Positions 11,233 through 23,049 of a stretch of DNA of 64,000 nucleotides are shown here, in pieces. The translations under genes were made by a program, and so were the position numbers. Position 1 is the first letter of the stretch; each line of letters opens with the position of its first letter. This DNA comes from Aquanectria penicillioides (lineage: Eukaryota; Ascomycota; Sordariomycetes; Hypocreales; Nectriaceae), in NCBI GenBank assembly GCA_003415625.1, contig PYIU01000001.1:7690210-7754209 (forward strand), written 5' to 3'. The notes beneath the pieces are model-generated. The model was not told the origin of the DNA. It made no database searches and saw only the letters and a program-made list of their open reading frames with translations.

Positions 11233-12264
11233 TTACAGCCACTTCTCCTTGTTCTGCTGAACAAAGTCCTTCCAGGTGGTGGGCTTTTCGCTAAGGATGC
11301 TCAGGCTTTCAGTCAGGTCAGCTCCGGCGTAGTATCCAGGGTTCTCCAGGAGCAGCATGTTCTCAAGCATTTCCTGGGCGGCATTGGGCAAGAAGGACTT
11401 GAAGATCTCGGGATCAATTTGGTTTGCCACTGCCGGCTTGCCAATGACTTCAGAGAATTCGGAGACGATCCTGGATGCCGAGTAGTAATCGGCAGCAGCA
11501 TAAATCCTCTTGCCTAGGTACCCGGGGTAGTTCTTCAATGCGGCAACAGTAAATTTTCCTATTGGTGAATCAAGTCAGTATCGGTTCTTGACTTCGATAT
11601 TTAATGTGCTTACCAGTATCTGCGCTAGCATCAAACAGGGGGAACTGGCCCTTCTCGGTCGAGATGGGAACGGTGAAACTGTAGGATCCGTCGTCACCCT
11701 TGCGGATCATGGAAAGCATGTTTGCCATGAAGAAGCCAGGGAGTACAAAAGTCGCGGGAACACCGCTGTCACGAATGTACTGCTCAATCTGGGACTTGGA
11801 AACGAAGTGGCTAATGTTGGGCAAGGCGCCCTTGCTAGCTTCGGTAGTGTTGATCAGGGAGGAGAAGACCATGTGCTTGACACCAGCAGCCTTGGCGGCA
11901 TCAGTCACGGCCTTGCCTTGAGCGAGCTCGATATCTGCAGAGACGCTCTCCCAGAAGTTGGTGACCAAGAAGACGGTGTGGGCGCCCTCGACGGCGGGAG
12001 CAGCCTGCTCGACGGTGGACATGTCGGCCTGTAATAGGTATGTTAGGAGGACGCATTTTAATCGTTCAAGTTGGAGATGAATTGACTTACGGTAACCATC
12101 TCGACACCCTTGGCGGCTAGGTCCTTGGCAGCGGGCTTGGAGACATCACGAGTAACGCCACGGATCCTGAATTCGCGGGAAAGGGCAGGGTCGTTGAGGA
12201 TAGATCGAATGACCGAGCCGCCCTGGTTGCCGGTGGCACCAAAAACAGTAATGAGCTTGGACAT
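11233..12264 (-). CDS. NmrA-like NAD(P)-binding protein
   Basis: Exons 12264..12091, 12028..11614 and 11558..11233 give 304 residues. The N-terminus MSKLITVFGATGNQGGSVI carries the GxxGxxG dinucleotide-binding loop of the NmrA/HSCARG branch of atypical SDRs. GVTRDVSKPAA follows as the expected NADP-type beta2 region, then FLVTNFWES, HMVFSSLIN and the C-terminal FVQQNKEKWL typical of the family. Such proteins bind dinucleotide as redox sensors or act as reductases; they lack the classical SDR catalytic triad. Both introns have canonical ends and keep the frame. The stop codon is about 245 bp from the end of the GH16 frame, so the two genes converge. The specific role is unknown. Confidence 0.92.
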
Positions 12265-13015
12265 TTTTGGAAGATTGGGTTGATGTTTGAGGTGTTGGAA
12301 GAAGATGGTGATGGAGTGGGTTGGAGTTGAGATTGGCTTGTGATTGAGATTGAGTGTTGATGATGAGATGGGATTAGGTCTTCTCGACTTTACTCTGCAG
12401 TTTTATACATCTCGAGTTGAGGAAATGGCCCCGATGATGTCGACTGATTAATGCTCTCCACGCCTCTATTACGAATCGTACAAGTTGCTCGGGCTTTTGG
12501 CCTTCCCACGCCCTGGGCTGATCAATGATGCGGATCATCCACCACAGTTGTTTCGGGGCTTCGGGAAACGCCAAGACCTTTTTGCCAACGCTGATTGGCT
12601 CGGGGAAGCACGAATGCCCGCTGTGGCCAATCAGCCTGACGCGGCTCGGGATTTCGGTGAACGCCAAGACCAATCGCCCCACAGCAGTGGATCTCGATCG
12701 GCTTCGCTTTTTGGCACCATTGATGCGACCGAAACCGTAGATGTGGGTGCATTTAGTTGCAGAGAGCTTTACAACTGGGAATAAATCTAAACGTATCTTT
12801 TCGATCAGTTCGGATATGTATTTGTCATATAATTTGTTCATAATCTACATGCAAGGCTGACGTAAAGGTTCAACTCACGCCACATCTCGAATGCTGCTTG
12901 TATCAGTACGATTCTCGAGGGAATCGCCGATTGTTGCTCTCAGATAAACTCCAAGAAAGCCAATCATATCGTTGCTCCAATACTGCTCCTCCTACAGAAA
13001 TGATACTCTAGGCCG
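12265..13015. other. Promoter region of the NmrA-like gene
   Basis: About 750 bp between the NmrA-like start and the kinase-like relic. The first 100 bp form a strongly pyrimidine-rich leader in the sense of the gene. Further upstream are an inverted repeat with CCAAT boxes and a flanking direct repeat. No gene is recognised. Confidence 0.55.
12561..12671. promoter_or_regulatory. CCAAT-box inverted repeat inside a direct repeat
   Basis: GCTGATTGGC (12590-12599) and GCCAATCAGC (12626-12635) are perfect 10-bp inverted arms with a 26-bp spacer, each holding a CCAAT box. They sit between two 18-bp near-direct repeats (12561-12578 and 12654-12671, TCGG..AACGCCAAGACC, 16 of 18 identical). About 300 bp upstream of the NmrA-like ATG, this could be an HAP-complex/partner-factor array. 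Confidence 0.45.
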
Positions 13016-13890
13016 TTACCACACCGGCTTAGGAACCTGATACGGCCCTGGGTCTCTGTCTGCATATTGCCTCCATCGATTCGGCCGTTTGAATTCGGCG
13101 TTGAACCCGGCTCGATCTCTCAGTTTGATCTGCATTATGCATCCCATTGCGCCCTCCTCATCCTCAGTATGCTTTGCCCGCCCCCAGTCGGCATCTGTCT
13201 AGCCGTCTCGAAATCGACATTGTGTAAAGTTGATCATGACAAGCCGGTAGCCTCGTTCGCGTCTTTATCAGGACAAACCATCATGTTATCCGGTCGTACA
13301 TCTTCGTTGATGATGTTACTCGGGTCCTTAACTTGTCCGACCAGGCTGGCAGCCCGGTTGACTCGGTAATTCCAGTCAGATTGGTGTGTGTGCGCATCAA
13401 TTTTCGACGCACGACACCCATCCAGAGCCTCGATCAATATCTCATGGACATCAAAGAGCTCGGTTGGATCTTCCAATGGTTCTAGATTGGTGGTACACAG
13501 CGAAACTGCCGTGAAGAACTTGCATCAAGGTCCCCTGGTGCTCATGAAGTTGCTTGTACACACGTTTCTCAGTCTTGAAGTCGTCATGCAAGACCTCCCC
13601 CAGGCAAATTTATGTCCTCGCAACGCGCCAAGAACTGTCGTACTCGAAGTTTGGATTATCTCGCCACTTGGTAAGAAATTCTTTCGCCTTGCCAGTGTGG
13701 GAATATCCACGAAGCTCCTGCTGGCTTTTCTGCGTCCATTCATCCAACTTTAATCTCTGCGGAGATCAAATGCAATGCGTCGATCATACAACTTACGGAA
13801 TGCTCTGTTGGGCAGACATGAATCCATCTCGCCCTCAATTATATCAACAATCATTCCAGCTAAGAGAGTCCATGGCGTAAGCTGTGTCAT
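13016..13890 (-). pseudogene. Decayed fungal kinase-like gene
   Basis: A reading-frame relic can be followed through about 290 codons: start MTQLTPWTLLAGMIVDIIEG at 13890, DNPNFEYDSSWRVART, ICLGEVLHDDFKTEKRVYKQ, ILIEALDGCRASK, NEDVRPDNMMV and a tail ending VPKPVW at the TAA at 13016-13018. Pieces lie in different frames and are broken by several stops (TAA after DLRRD, TAA after VART, TAG after RFRDG). IINEDVRPDNMMV looks like the HRDL/phosphotransferase catalytic loop with Arg-Pro-Asp-Asn, and FRDG is a possible DFG-like site, so the ancestor was probably a fungal-specific protein kinase-like or APH-like protein. No single intron set repairs all breaks. Confidence 0.75.
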
Positions 13891-14244
13891 AAGTTGACCT
13901 TCTTCATACTTGCGAATAATGAATGTTAAACTTATATAGCTGACGTCGAGGTTGCTAGCTATTCTACCTGGACAGCGAGGCTGCACCAACGCGAGTGTCG
14001 AGAAGCAACAAGGGGCAAGCTCGGAAACTTGAAAGAACGAAAGATACGCGCGGAATCCGGATCCGATAGTGGGGTGGTCGTAAAAGCGGGGGATGGGGAA
14101 TTCAACTTGTCGCCAAGCGCATCAGTGGGGTGTTTTTCCAAGGCTGCTCCATGCAAATGGGGTGTTTCTGGTCATGTTATCGGTTACAGTTGTGCCAGAA
14201 ATGAATGAGGGGGAAATCGACCTTGTGGCCGGATTTTCGGATCT

Positions 14245-14267
14245 AACACTACGCGAGAGATAGTGTT
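14245..14267. promoter_or_regulatory. Palindromic candidate operator upstream of the SDR
   Basis: AACACTA (14245-14251) and TAGTGTT (14261-14267) are perfect inverted arms around a 9-bp spacer CGCGAGAGA. The element ends 6 bp before the TATA-like box of the SDR gene, a good position for a dimeric regulator. Confidence 0.45.
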
Positions 14268-14272
14268 CGCGA

Positions 14273-14281
14273 CATAAATAG
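14273..14281 (+). promoter_or_regulatory. TATA-like box of the SDR gene
   Basis: CATAAATAG lies about 90 bp before the ATG at 14371. Confidence 0.45.
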
Positions 14282-14370
14282 AGTCAGCCTATACCAAGTG
14301 TTGGCCAAGACATAGCCGGCTCCTATTCCCATATTTCACTTGCTCTTCCCCAATCTTCTAAATCGTAAAT

Positions 14371-15296
14371 ATGACCTCAATTATCACCCAGCCTCCATTG
14401 ACTGGAAAAGTTGCTCTGGGTGAGTTGACATGCGGGCAACATAGCAACGAAGATTAGTGATGCTAACTCGTCGTTAGTTACCGGGTCCAGCCGTGGAATC
14501 GGTGCAGCAATTGCTCTTCGTCTGGCTGAGCATGGAGCCCATGTAGTAATTAACTACGTTGCATCCGCGGCAGCAGCTGAAGCGGTTGCTGTTAAAGCTC
14601 GGAGCCTTGGAGTCAGGGCCATCGCCATTAGAGCAGATGTTACCAAGCCAGATGAGATTGCTTCCATGTTTCAAAAAGCAGTCGATGAATTCGGAAGGCT
14701 GGATATTGTCATGAGCAACTCTGGCATTGAGCATTTCGGAGAGTTGGAGAAAGTAAAGGAGGAAGACATTGATCATGTTTTGGCTGTCAATGTCAAGGCA
14801 CAGTTCATAGTGGCCCAGCAAGCCCATAAGCACCTCGAGGAATCCGGTCGATTGATCTTAATATCGTCCGTCTCAGCCGTTACGGTAAGCACTCAGCAAC
14901 ACCGCACTCTTATGCCACCCAGGATTACCTTTTAGGTCGCTGATAACTAGACAGGGCTTCCCAAATCATGCCCTGTATGCGGCATCCAAATCTGCGATTC
15001 AAGGCATGATAAAATGTCTAGCTTGGGACTTTGGAACGCGAAACATTACCGTCAACTGCATTGCTCCAGGCGGCGTCAAGACAGACATGTACGCGGAAGC
15101 GGCTGCAAACTACATACCCGGAGGGGGGGAAATGTCCATGGATCAAATTGACGAAATAGTTTCCCGGATGAGCCCACTCGGGCGTCCCGGAATGCCCAAC
15201 GATATTGCGGGGGCGGTGGCACTCTTGACAAGTCCCGAGGCCGCCTGGATTACTGGCCAGACAATCCATGTGAATGGTGGATCATTCATGGCATGA
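14371..15296 (+). CDS. SDR of the tetrahydroxynaphthalene/versicolorin reductase type
   Basis: Exons 14371..14419, 14478..14884 and 14955..15296 give 265 residues, the usual length for this branch. The Rossmann motif TGSSRGIGAAIA, the NxxG-type SNSGIEHFG, the catalytic Ser in ISSVSAVTG and YAASK (Tyr/Lys) are all present. NCIAPGGVKTDMYAEAA followed by YIPGGGEMSMDQID is characteristic of fungal naphthol reductases that act in melanin or polyketide pathways, and TGQTIHVNGG closes the fold. No polyketide synthase or other tailoring gene lies nearby, so it may be a stand-alone paralogue; the substrate is inferred only at family level. Both introns have canonical ends and the splice phases agree. 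Confidence 0.9.
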
Positions 15297-15639
15297 GAAC
15301 ATAGGGATTTAAAGTTTGTACCATGGCCCGCATTCTAGAATTTCTGAGCACCTTTCCTAAGGGGAGTGTTTTGAACTTCCTAGTCCACATTGAAGGTTTC
15401 TCAATGCAATCATATATCGTCGGAGCTACAAACAACCTGGCTGCCAGTAACAAAAAGAATTTTTTAACTTCTTCTTTTCATATCATAAATTTCATTTATG
15501 AGATGAAATAGAGGCCAAAACTGAAGTGCTAATCGAAATATAGAACTAAGCACTCCTTGCAGGGATTCACGAGCCAAATGATACGCTCTATAGCAGTAGG
15601 AATATTAGCCTAAAGTAGCCTCTAGCCCAATAGTTATCA
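15297..15639. other. Intergenic, nothing recognised
   Basis: The 3' flank of the SDR gene, A+T-rich, with no features that I can support. Confidence 0.5.
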
Positions 15640-16760
15640 ACCTCAAATCTCATGATAATAACTCGTCCTTTATTACATCCAATCACAACACTGAAGCTAT
15701 AGATCCGTGCAAACCCGGGTCGAAACTCTGCTGGTAACCAGAAGAACTTTTGGAGTTCCAAAATATCTAGCTGCGGTTTCCACTGATACCGCATCCCTTC
15801 TTACACTCGGACTGTGCCATCTCAGGACTTTTATCCGCAACAGGACATCCCTTGATCGAAATGGTCGACGTGTCTGTATGGATCTGACAGATTCTATTGA
15901 CCCAAAATAAGAACGACTGGGTCTCGAGAGCACGAATTGCGTGGTCGTAGAGAAATTCCGTATGCACTCGCCTGTATTAGCGCATCGATGAGTCGTTCAA
16001 GAATAGAACAGAGACTACCATCGCTATGTGACCAATCAACCATTGGATGGTGTTTCCACTTCGAATTCTCCATAGCCATACCTCATGCTGTATTCTGTCT
16101 ATATTAAATAACCCAAGCGCAAGAGAGCTTGGCGAGAATATGGTATGGGCCAAACCATTCCCTGTTTGACATTCAATCTTGTCAATATATTCAACCGTAT
16201 CGATTTGAAAGACAGAGGGGACGCCAGCAAATATATAATGTAGAGGTGGCATGAAATGACGGGCAACCCAAAAGTCCATTGTTGGGTAGACCCTGGATGT
16301 AACCTCCTGTATTCATGTTCAAGACGCGTACATGGCATTTTCTCAAGTTTATGGCCAATAAGGTAGAGTCAGGACAAAATGAAACCGTTTCAACTTCATT
16401 GTTGTAATCCAGCGTTCGATATAAACGGTTGGCTGTATCCATCCTCCGTAGACATACAGATGCGCCGTAGCGAGATATTGAGGCTACATGCATCGGAGCT
16501 GGTGATGGTTTGACGACTGTAACTTTCCCATCGGGACGATGAGGTTTCAGCAAGCTTTTCCTTGTGTCAATTTCCAGATTCTCACCATGCTATCCCGAGA
16601 TCCAGAAGCTATGAGGTCAGAATTGTGAGAGAATTGGATTGAGCATATCAAACCTAGATAACCCTTCAGACATTGGACACATTTCCCTGTTTTCGAATCC
16701 CAGATCTCAACGACATACATTACCGATACAGACGGATCACTGAGCGACTGTCTAGGTCAA
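15640..16760 (-). pseudogene. WD40-repeat relic, probably the C-terminus of a NACHT-WD40 NLR
   Basis: Reading the minus strand downward, WD40-like segments appear in changing frames: IWDSKTGKCVQCLKG then SRDSMVRIWKLTQGKAC (stop) at about 16700-16550, VSFCPDSTLLA with VRVLNMNTGG at about 16430-16290, VWLWRIRSGNTIQWLIGH at about 16090-16030, and finally FWLPAEFRPGFARIY with VVIGCNKGRVIIMRF at about 15760-15650. The last block matches the conserved tail that ends many fungal NACHT-WD40 STAND proteins (WLPxEYRPG, then IGCxxGRVxxxxF). Frameshifts and stops separate the blocks. No NACHT part is visible upstream, so this is a 5'-truncated copy. The WD40 assignment is firm; the NLR origin is inferred. 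Confidence 0.65.
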
Positions 16761-17552
16761 ACCTTCCAACAAGTACATACCCTGGGCCATGAAAATATTC
16801 TGAAAGGAACCGACAAGAGAAAAGGAGGCGCAAGAGCGAAAACAGATGGTTGAACGCCGGTTTGATGTATCACTAGGCGGGATTAACAGTATTCTGGTGC
16901 GCTTCATGCGTTATATTGTGTTGTTCGCAATGCATATCAATACCTTGCCTGGCTTTCATGATCTACTAAGTTCTTTGTCTGTACAGATGAACAGGCTGTG
17001 AAGCCCGGTATTATATGAGGGAAAGACAAGTAGAAACAACCATCAAACCCCAGCTTTTCTCTCTGCTACTTACTTCCAGAAGTTCTAACATAATTCAAGG
17101 GACCAAAATCGTCATGCGAGTTATATTACCTGAGGCCCAAATTGTTATACCGTTGCGGACATTTTGACAGAAATACCTACTGCCCCACCTCACATGGCTG
17201 GGGTTTTCGTCTGATCTTTCGGCCATCGGGCCGAGTTCTACAAGGGTGGGCTATGGACGGGTTCCCTGTCTTCGCCCGTTCGCTAATTCTTTTCTAGTCC
17301 AGTATTTATTTTGGCTTCTAAAGGCATCACGATAAGAATTCCCAGAGACATTGAGTTCAGGTTGCCAAGAAGAAGAATATAAGTTAAAACTAAAGCTGCT
17401 TATAGCTAGAATGTAAATACAAGAAAATCCAACCGTAACTAGATTCCAGCTGAAGAATCTCCCCCTCTATACTGTATCTCCTTTATTCGTCCAGCTGCCT
17501 CTGATGTCGCATCAGATTAGGTCTACTACTGTCGGCCGAGGGCTTTGTGCAT
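16761..17552. other. Intergenic, nothing recognised
   Basis: About 790 bp between the WD40 relic and the 3' end of the pectate lyase gene. No coding remnant that I can assign. Confidence 0.5.
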
Positions 17553-18317
17553 TTAGCAAGCCTTGACAGTGGTGTACTTGCAAGCGGAGCTAGGGCCGGA
17601 GCGGAGCTCCTTGGGCTCGTTGCCGGGGGTGGTTCCCTGGTACTCAGTGCATACCTTCTTGACGGAGGTAGCGCAGGTGTTGGTGATGGTGGCGACATCG
17701 CCCTTGTTGGAGTTGATGCCGGTGAGGAGCTTGCCGTTGTAGGCCTTGACGTTCTTGACAACGACGTTGCGGGTGCCCATGGTCTTGCAGTTACCGCAAG
17801 ATCGGTAGAGCTTACCGAAGTCGACGACGGTGAAGCCGTCGATGGTGACGGTGCCGAGACCGTTGTGCTGGATGACCTTGTCGTCGGCACCAGTGGCACC
17901 GCCACCCTTGACGAGGGCGTTGCCGTTGCCCTTCAGGGACAGGGCATCCTCGCATACCTTCTTCCACCAAACGTTCTCGATGGTGCAAGCGCCCTTGCAG
18001 TGGACACCCTCGATCTGGTCGTCGCCAATGATGACGTTCTTGAGGGTGGCACCGTTCTCAAGGATGAAGACGGCGTCCTTGTCACCGCCCTCAGCCTGGC
18101 CGGTACACTTAACACCACGGCCGTAGGTCTTCATGCCACCATCGAAGGTGCCGCTGATGGACTTGGCGGCCTTGTAGGTGACGGATCCCTTGGAGGCAGG
18201 GATGGGGAAGGTGGCGCGCTTCTCGAGAGCTCCAAAGGTGTTGGGAGTAATATCGCCCTGGGGGACGGCGATAGCAGCGGTGGCGAAGAGGCCGGTAAGA
18301 ACAGCGGAGAACTTCAT
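17553..18317 (-). CDS. Secreted PL3 pectate lyase
   Basis: An intronless 254-residue protein. Residues 1-17 ([17 protein letters not shown]) form a signal peptide. The mature part is a short right-handed parallel beta-helix of polysaccharide lyase family 3, with the family segments [57 protein letters not shown] and repeated Cys pairs that make disulfides. PL3 enzymes cleave de-esterified pectate by Ca2+-dependent beta-elimination and are secreted plant-tissue-degrading factors, so with the pectinesterase at 46-47 kb it could act on the same polymer. G+C-rich third positions suggest strong expression. The single ATG gives the signal peptide directly. Confidence 0.96.
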   Translation of the reverse strand: MKFSAVLTGLFATAAIAVPQGDITPNTFGALEKRATFPIPASKGSVTYKAAKSISGTFDGGMKTYGRGVKCTGQAEGGDKDAVFILENGATLKNVIIGDDQIEGVHCKGACTIENVWWKKVCEDALSLKGNGNALVKGGGATGADDKVIQHNGLGTVTIDGFTVVDFGKLYRSCGNCKTMGTRNVVVKNVKAYNGKLLTGINSNKGDVATITNTCATSVKKVCTEYQGTTPGNEPKELRSGPSSACKYTTVKAC

Positions 18318-21300
18318 GGTGAATGTTGTTTAAAAAGATTGGATAGTTGTAAAGACAAAGTTTAGCAAGTTGCAGTTAAAATGAACTGGTAAAGAGTAGC
18401 AAAAGAGTGTATAACCACCAGGGTTAACGAGTGTGAATGAACGATTGTAAAAAAGGACGAAAGATGGCAGTGATGAGAGTGAAAAGAAGACCCAACTTGG
18501 AGAGGCTTCACGATGCCTTTATATCAATCGAATGCCGACTTAAGCTTACATTTTGCGATGCTGCTGGACTGACAGCTTCCCCGATATGCATAATTTAGCA
18601 AACACGAGCTTAACCTTGTCACAAATCCCTGTTCGCTAGACACCAGCTAGACACCCTTTGGGGGATGGCGCCGCAGGGCCCCTTATTTTGCGGCGGTTTC
18701 AGGGCTGGCCCACCACGAGGCCTCGGGCATGTTACAAATGTGGCATGGTGCGACTGTCACTTGCTGGAGTTGCCAGTTTTCGCTTCTTCGCTGGTATTAA
18801 TCTCGGTTGTCGGCTGCTGAGAGTACGACTTATTGGTGGAATTTTGGCATCGACGCCGGGGGCTTGGTGGAGGAGCTATTCTGTTCGGATCTTTGGCCGA
18901 GTGGCCCCAAACAACTAAAGGCTGATAAGCTTCCGCTGGAACGATCGGATGCGAAAGGCCATCACGCAGGGGCAAGGATGGCTGGGCGATTCGGCGGTAA
19001 CCGACCGCACCGTCGCAGCGGAAACAAACATACAGGCCCAAGATAACCTCATCGCCGAAGTTAGGACGACTCTTATTTCCCCTAAGCTTAAAATTAAGCG
19101 CCTTGTATTATACGCGTTTCCATGCAGTGGCGTTGATTGAGTCGCCGGTTGATCAGATACCTAGTGGGAGCGTTGGCTGTAATCAAGCGCTTCATCTCCC
19201 CGTTGCCTGAAGGGCTGGCCAAGAGCTGGCTGGACCTACCTAGACCGCATGCTTGATCCACCAGGCCGTCATCCGCCATGTCGGCCTGGATGTTTTCCCA
19301 CCGCTGATTACAAGGATGTCACACAACGAGGCTGATAGGTCGTAAGAGAAATACATATCCATTCTAGAAACAGTGAGGCCCGGCGGGGGTCTGAAACACG
19401 CCGGTACGTTCCGGCCAACGTCGTCTTGCTCCCTTCGGCTCGGTCTCCGGGGGGCCCGCAGCCCGATCTTGCCAAGCTCAGGGTCTCATTGCAAATCAGC
19501 TTTTGGGATGAACCAAGAGTCCATCTCGGAGATAGCGTTACTCAGCGGAGAAAGGCACAATCCGCCATGCATTTGGAAATTTGACTGCTGTGCCGTAAAA
19601 ACAGAACCACCCCCAATGTTTTTTTTTTTGCCAGACCTGAATTTGGGGAGTGGCTTCGTTTCTGAAACAGAGGGATTACCAATTAGCTCTGCAGTGAATG
19701 ACGACTGATTGATGGATTTCTTGCTCTGCCTATTCTCCGTATTCTCGGCAAACGGTCCGTCCGCCTCTACCATAATTACGGTAAAACCACTTATACTCTG
19801 AGCTGCTTGTCCTTGTTCCAGCACCGAGCAGTCCCCCCTATCTCCATAATAACCCACCACCGGGCCTCTTCTACTAAATTATCCATTTGATGGCCCGGTT
19901 CTTGCATTGACGAGAAAGAAAAAAGAATACCCCGGGAGCCATTAAGGTGGCATTCTACATGGCACACATTTTGTGGTTCTGGTCGGCACTCTCCGACAGA
20001 ATCTGGGAACTTCCTTGTCTTTCAGTTCCAACATCTTTATTGCAGATGGCCATGCAACTGAGTAGGAGAAGCTCAATAGGATATAGTTGTTGGCCCATGA
20101 TTTCTCTCCTGCTATGACCTAGGCGTGACACAGGAATGGATACATCGATTTGAATGATGCCCATTACAGTAACTGTTACCACTTTTCACCGTAGATGAAT
20201 TAAGTCAAGCAACAGTCACTACTAGCTGATGACCAGGCCCACCATACCCATGGAAGAGAGGCTTGTTGTTTCCATATTGAGTCCTGGGCCGAAAATTACC
20301 GGAGGTCTCTGATTGGATCCTACAAACAAATTCATCTTCCATGTATTCGGGGCTTCTCTCACCGACGGCCCGCTCTGGGGAGATCTATGGAGACCATGGC
20401 GGTGGGACGCTCCCATTCGCGACAGCACCCAGGTCCAATTTACCCAGCCCAACCACAGGCCGCCTGAATGAGTTCAGGAGCCTCAAAAGTCTAAATTGAG
20501 GGGAAATACGATGAACACGCGCATTTATCACAAGGGGGTGGTAAAGGGTGTTTTCGAGTATGCTCCGTAAGACCTCATAGAAAGCCAGAGAGTCCAATAT
20601 TAGGATGCAGATTGTGACTCAGAGCCACTCTCCAATACTAGGTTCAAAATATCAAAGTTGGACAAGCACCCGACAGTGATTGCAGGTCTTCATCACCTCA
20701 CCAATCTAGACAGTGACATAATCTAGATCTCTTTTGCAATGTAGGCTTTGTCGATATGTCGATGGAAAATTCTGGTCGGCTGGGCATGATGGAGCATTGA
20801 TCCCAGCGCATCATCTTGCCTTGCCTGTCCTGTGGGGATTGGAACCTTGGTGGTACACCTGACCGACCCAATTAGCAAAGCGGGGATATTGATGCCCCTG
20901 GCCGCAATATGAAATGGATTCCCATACGGGACGGCAGGGCTTAAGGTGTACGACGTGAAACGCAACTAACCCATTGCTGCTGAAGGAGAACCAGCCGACC
21001 CGGTGCCATGATCCTAACGCCATCTCCAATACATAGTATTCAGGCGCTCAAATGGGAGTTTCAGTGACCATGGGATTGACAGGGATCACTCTGTTGGTTG
21101 TAGTCAGGGCAATTTATTCTGATACCAAAAATGGGTGTTGCTGTATGACGCAGGCTAGAGTAGCAGGGCGCGAATCCTATTGGCTGGCGCGTAAAATCCC
21201 AGGCCTGGACAGGGTCTTCAATAATGAGGCCAGGTCAGTGTCCTTCGGGTTCGGGTGCAACTATCGAGACTCTCGGTGTATTGAACGCGACATGGAAAGA

Positions 21301-23049
21301 TCATGTAGATAAGGATAGTAATGGATGTGATAATTTAGCTGATGCTGCTGTGAAAGGGATGTTGCTCAAATTCCCATCATTGGTGGAACTTTGTCTAAAC
21401 GTACCCCAGCATCCAACTCGTATTCACGTTTCAAGGCGAACTATGTCGGTCCATGGCGATCACGTATCTGCCGAGAGGACCTAAGGAACTTGTGCTACCT
21501 AGGAGGTGGGAGTGTGAGACGGAGAGGAAATGAGGGAATGTCTCTAGACTCACCTCACCAGCACGGTAGTGGTCGGCAACGGCATGACTGCTAATGGGCA
21601 CAACAATGGGAGGATACTTGGAGATTTACCGGCCATCTTTCTAGCGATTTTGAAACCCTAATAACTAGAGGGGTAATCGGCTTGTTTGTGTTTGATTTGG
21701 ACCTGCTAAATGTTTGAGCTTGAAGTATCAGCTCTAGTACTTGGAATGCAGAGAATCGCGGGTAAAGGTTTCCGGACTCAGTCTGGAAATTGTTGCTACC
21801 CTGGAGGGAATTTGAGATTGAGAAATTGTCCTTTTAAGATGTGAAAGTAATGATGGGTGTTGATATTAAGGCAGAGACCATGGAAATGATCTGTAGAAGA
21901 GCAATCAACTAGAGTATTGAGTCTAGATATGCCTGTAAGCATCAATAATCCAGTTCAATTTTTGGTTGAAGTTTAGCGATCTTGCCCATCACGCGTCAGG
22001 TCATCCTCGGATTCTCAATGTCTTTGGGGATGAACGGCAAATGGATGATTTGAAATCGTTAAGGACCCCCCCTGGCCACATCTTTGCATTTTAACAGGAG
22101 GAATATTCACATATATGGGCAACCTAAGAAAATTCCTTGTCTAAAGCAATGGGATCGACGTGGGTCTCGGAGAAAGTGGCGGCTACAATTTCTATCCTGT
22201 CAGACAACCATGAAGTGTCAGTGGACATTTGTAGTAGCGAGTACAAAATCCAGGGGCTGGTTTTACCGCAAAAGTCTGCTGTGGTGGGTGTCCGCAACCG
22301 CGTCTTCCTCAGTGTCAGAAATTTAGCTTGTTGCCCAAAATAGTTACCATTTTCGTTGGAATAGCATGTTTGAGAACTGGGCCATATTTCTCATTGATTG
22401 AGCATGAACAAATTGTTTATGAGAACTTGGATGGAAACATCAGGCTCAGTATCATTGGCTAAGCCTTGGTTGCTGTACTTTATCATCAGCTGTACACCTG
22501 TTGAGTTTTTGGCGAGCCGTTGGAAGCCTGATCATGGGCTTGGGGAATTTCCACGTCCGTGGCTGAGGCCGCCTTCTTAGTGGCTGTGCAGTGGCTGATG
22601 CCAATTATATCAGGTGTAACCTGGCTAATTATCGGTCCAGAGCCCCAAGGCTGTGGCTGTGCTGTGTCTGTTTCTGTTTCTGTTTGATGACACTGAGGGC
22701 TTTGTGCAATACTTTCACAATGGAGAGTTTTATTCAATTTTGCCCACTATTCGCTGCAGACAAATTATTCGAAGCGCTTATTATTTCCTGTTTTGATTCT
22801 CATTATCTTGTGTTTTTCATCAATGGACACTGCAGCCACACGATTTTGGACCTCATCGTCGTGTCATCGTGGCTGAGCCAACAGTTACATTGCAGCGCCT
22901 CTATCCGTAGAGGCGCAGTGAATTTCCCTCCTGACAATAGCGATTTTGCACGTTTGTTGTCCTCTACCTCCCGAAACCGCACATATCTAGGAGTCCGTTG
23001 TGAGGAGGCATTTAATCTAAGAAATGAGGTCGCTAGGCGACGTATAGCA
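18318..23049. other. Long intergenic region, no recognisable gene
   Basis: About 4.7 kb. The first 250 bp are the pectate lyase promoter. Between about 18650 and 23000 the short open frames lack motifs. A faint coding look on + at about 21260-21420 (a frame with LADAAVKGMLLKFPSLVELC) might be an old LRR/F-box remnant, but I cannot extend it. Confidence 0.5.
18517..18523 (-). promoter_or_regulatory. TATA box of the pectate lyase gene
   Basis: On the minus strand TATAAAG lies 200 bp before the ATG at 18317. Confidence 0.45.

Larger units (their letters stand above)
13891..14370. other. Intergenic, promoter of the THN-reductase-type SDR
   Basis: About 480 bp; holds the inverted repeat at 14245-14267 and a TATA-like box. 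Nothing else is recognised. Confidence 0.55.

Noticed and set aside
14371..18317. A secondary-metabolite cluster around the THN-reductase-type SDR
   Set aside because: No polyketide synthase, NRPS or matched transporter lies nearby; the P450 is 15 kb away across unrelated genes.
17547..18365. A 272-residue open frame on the plus strand opposite the pectate lyase
   Set aside because: Shadow of the codon bias in the PL3 gene; Gly/Val/Asp/Leu-rich with no domain, while the minus strand encodes an intact signal peptide and PL3 fold.
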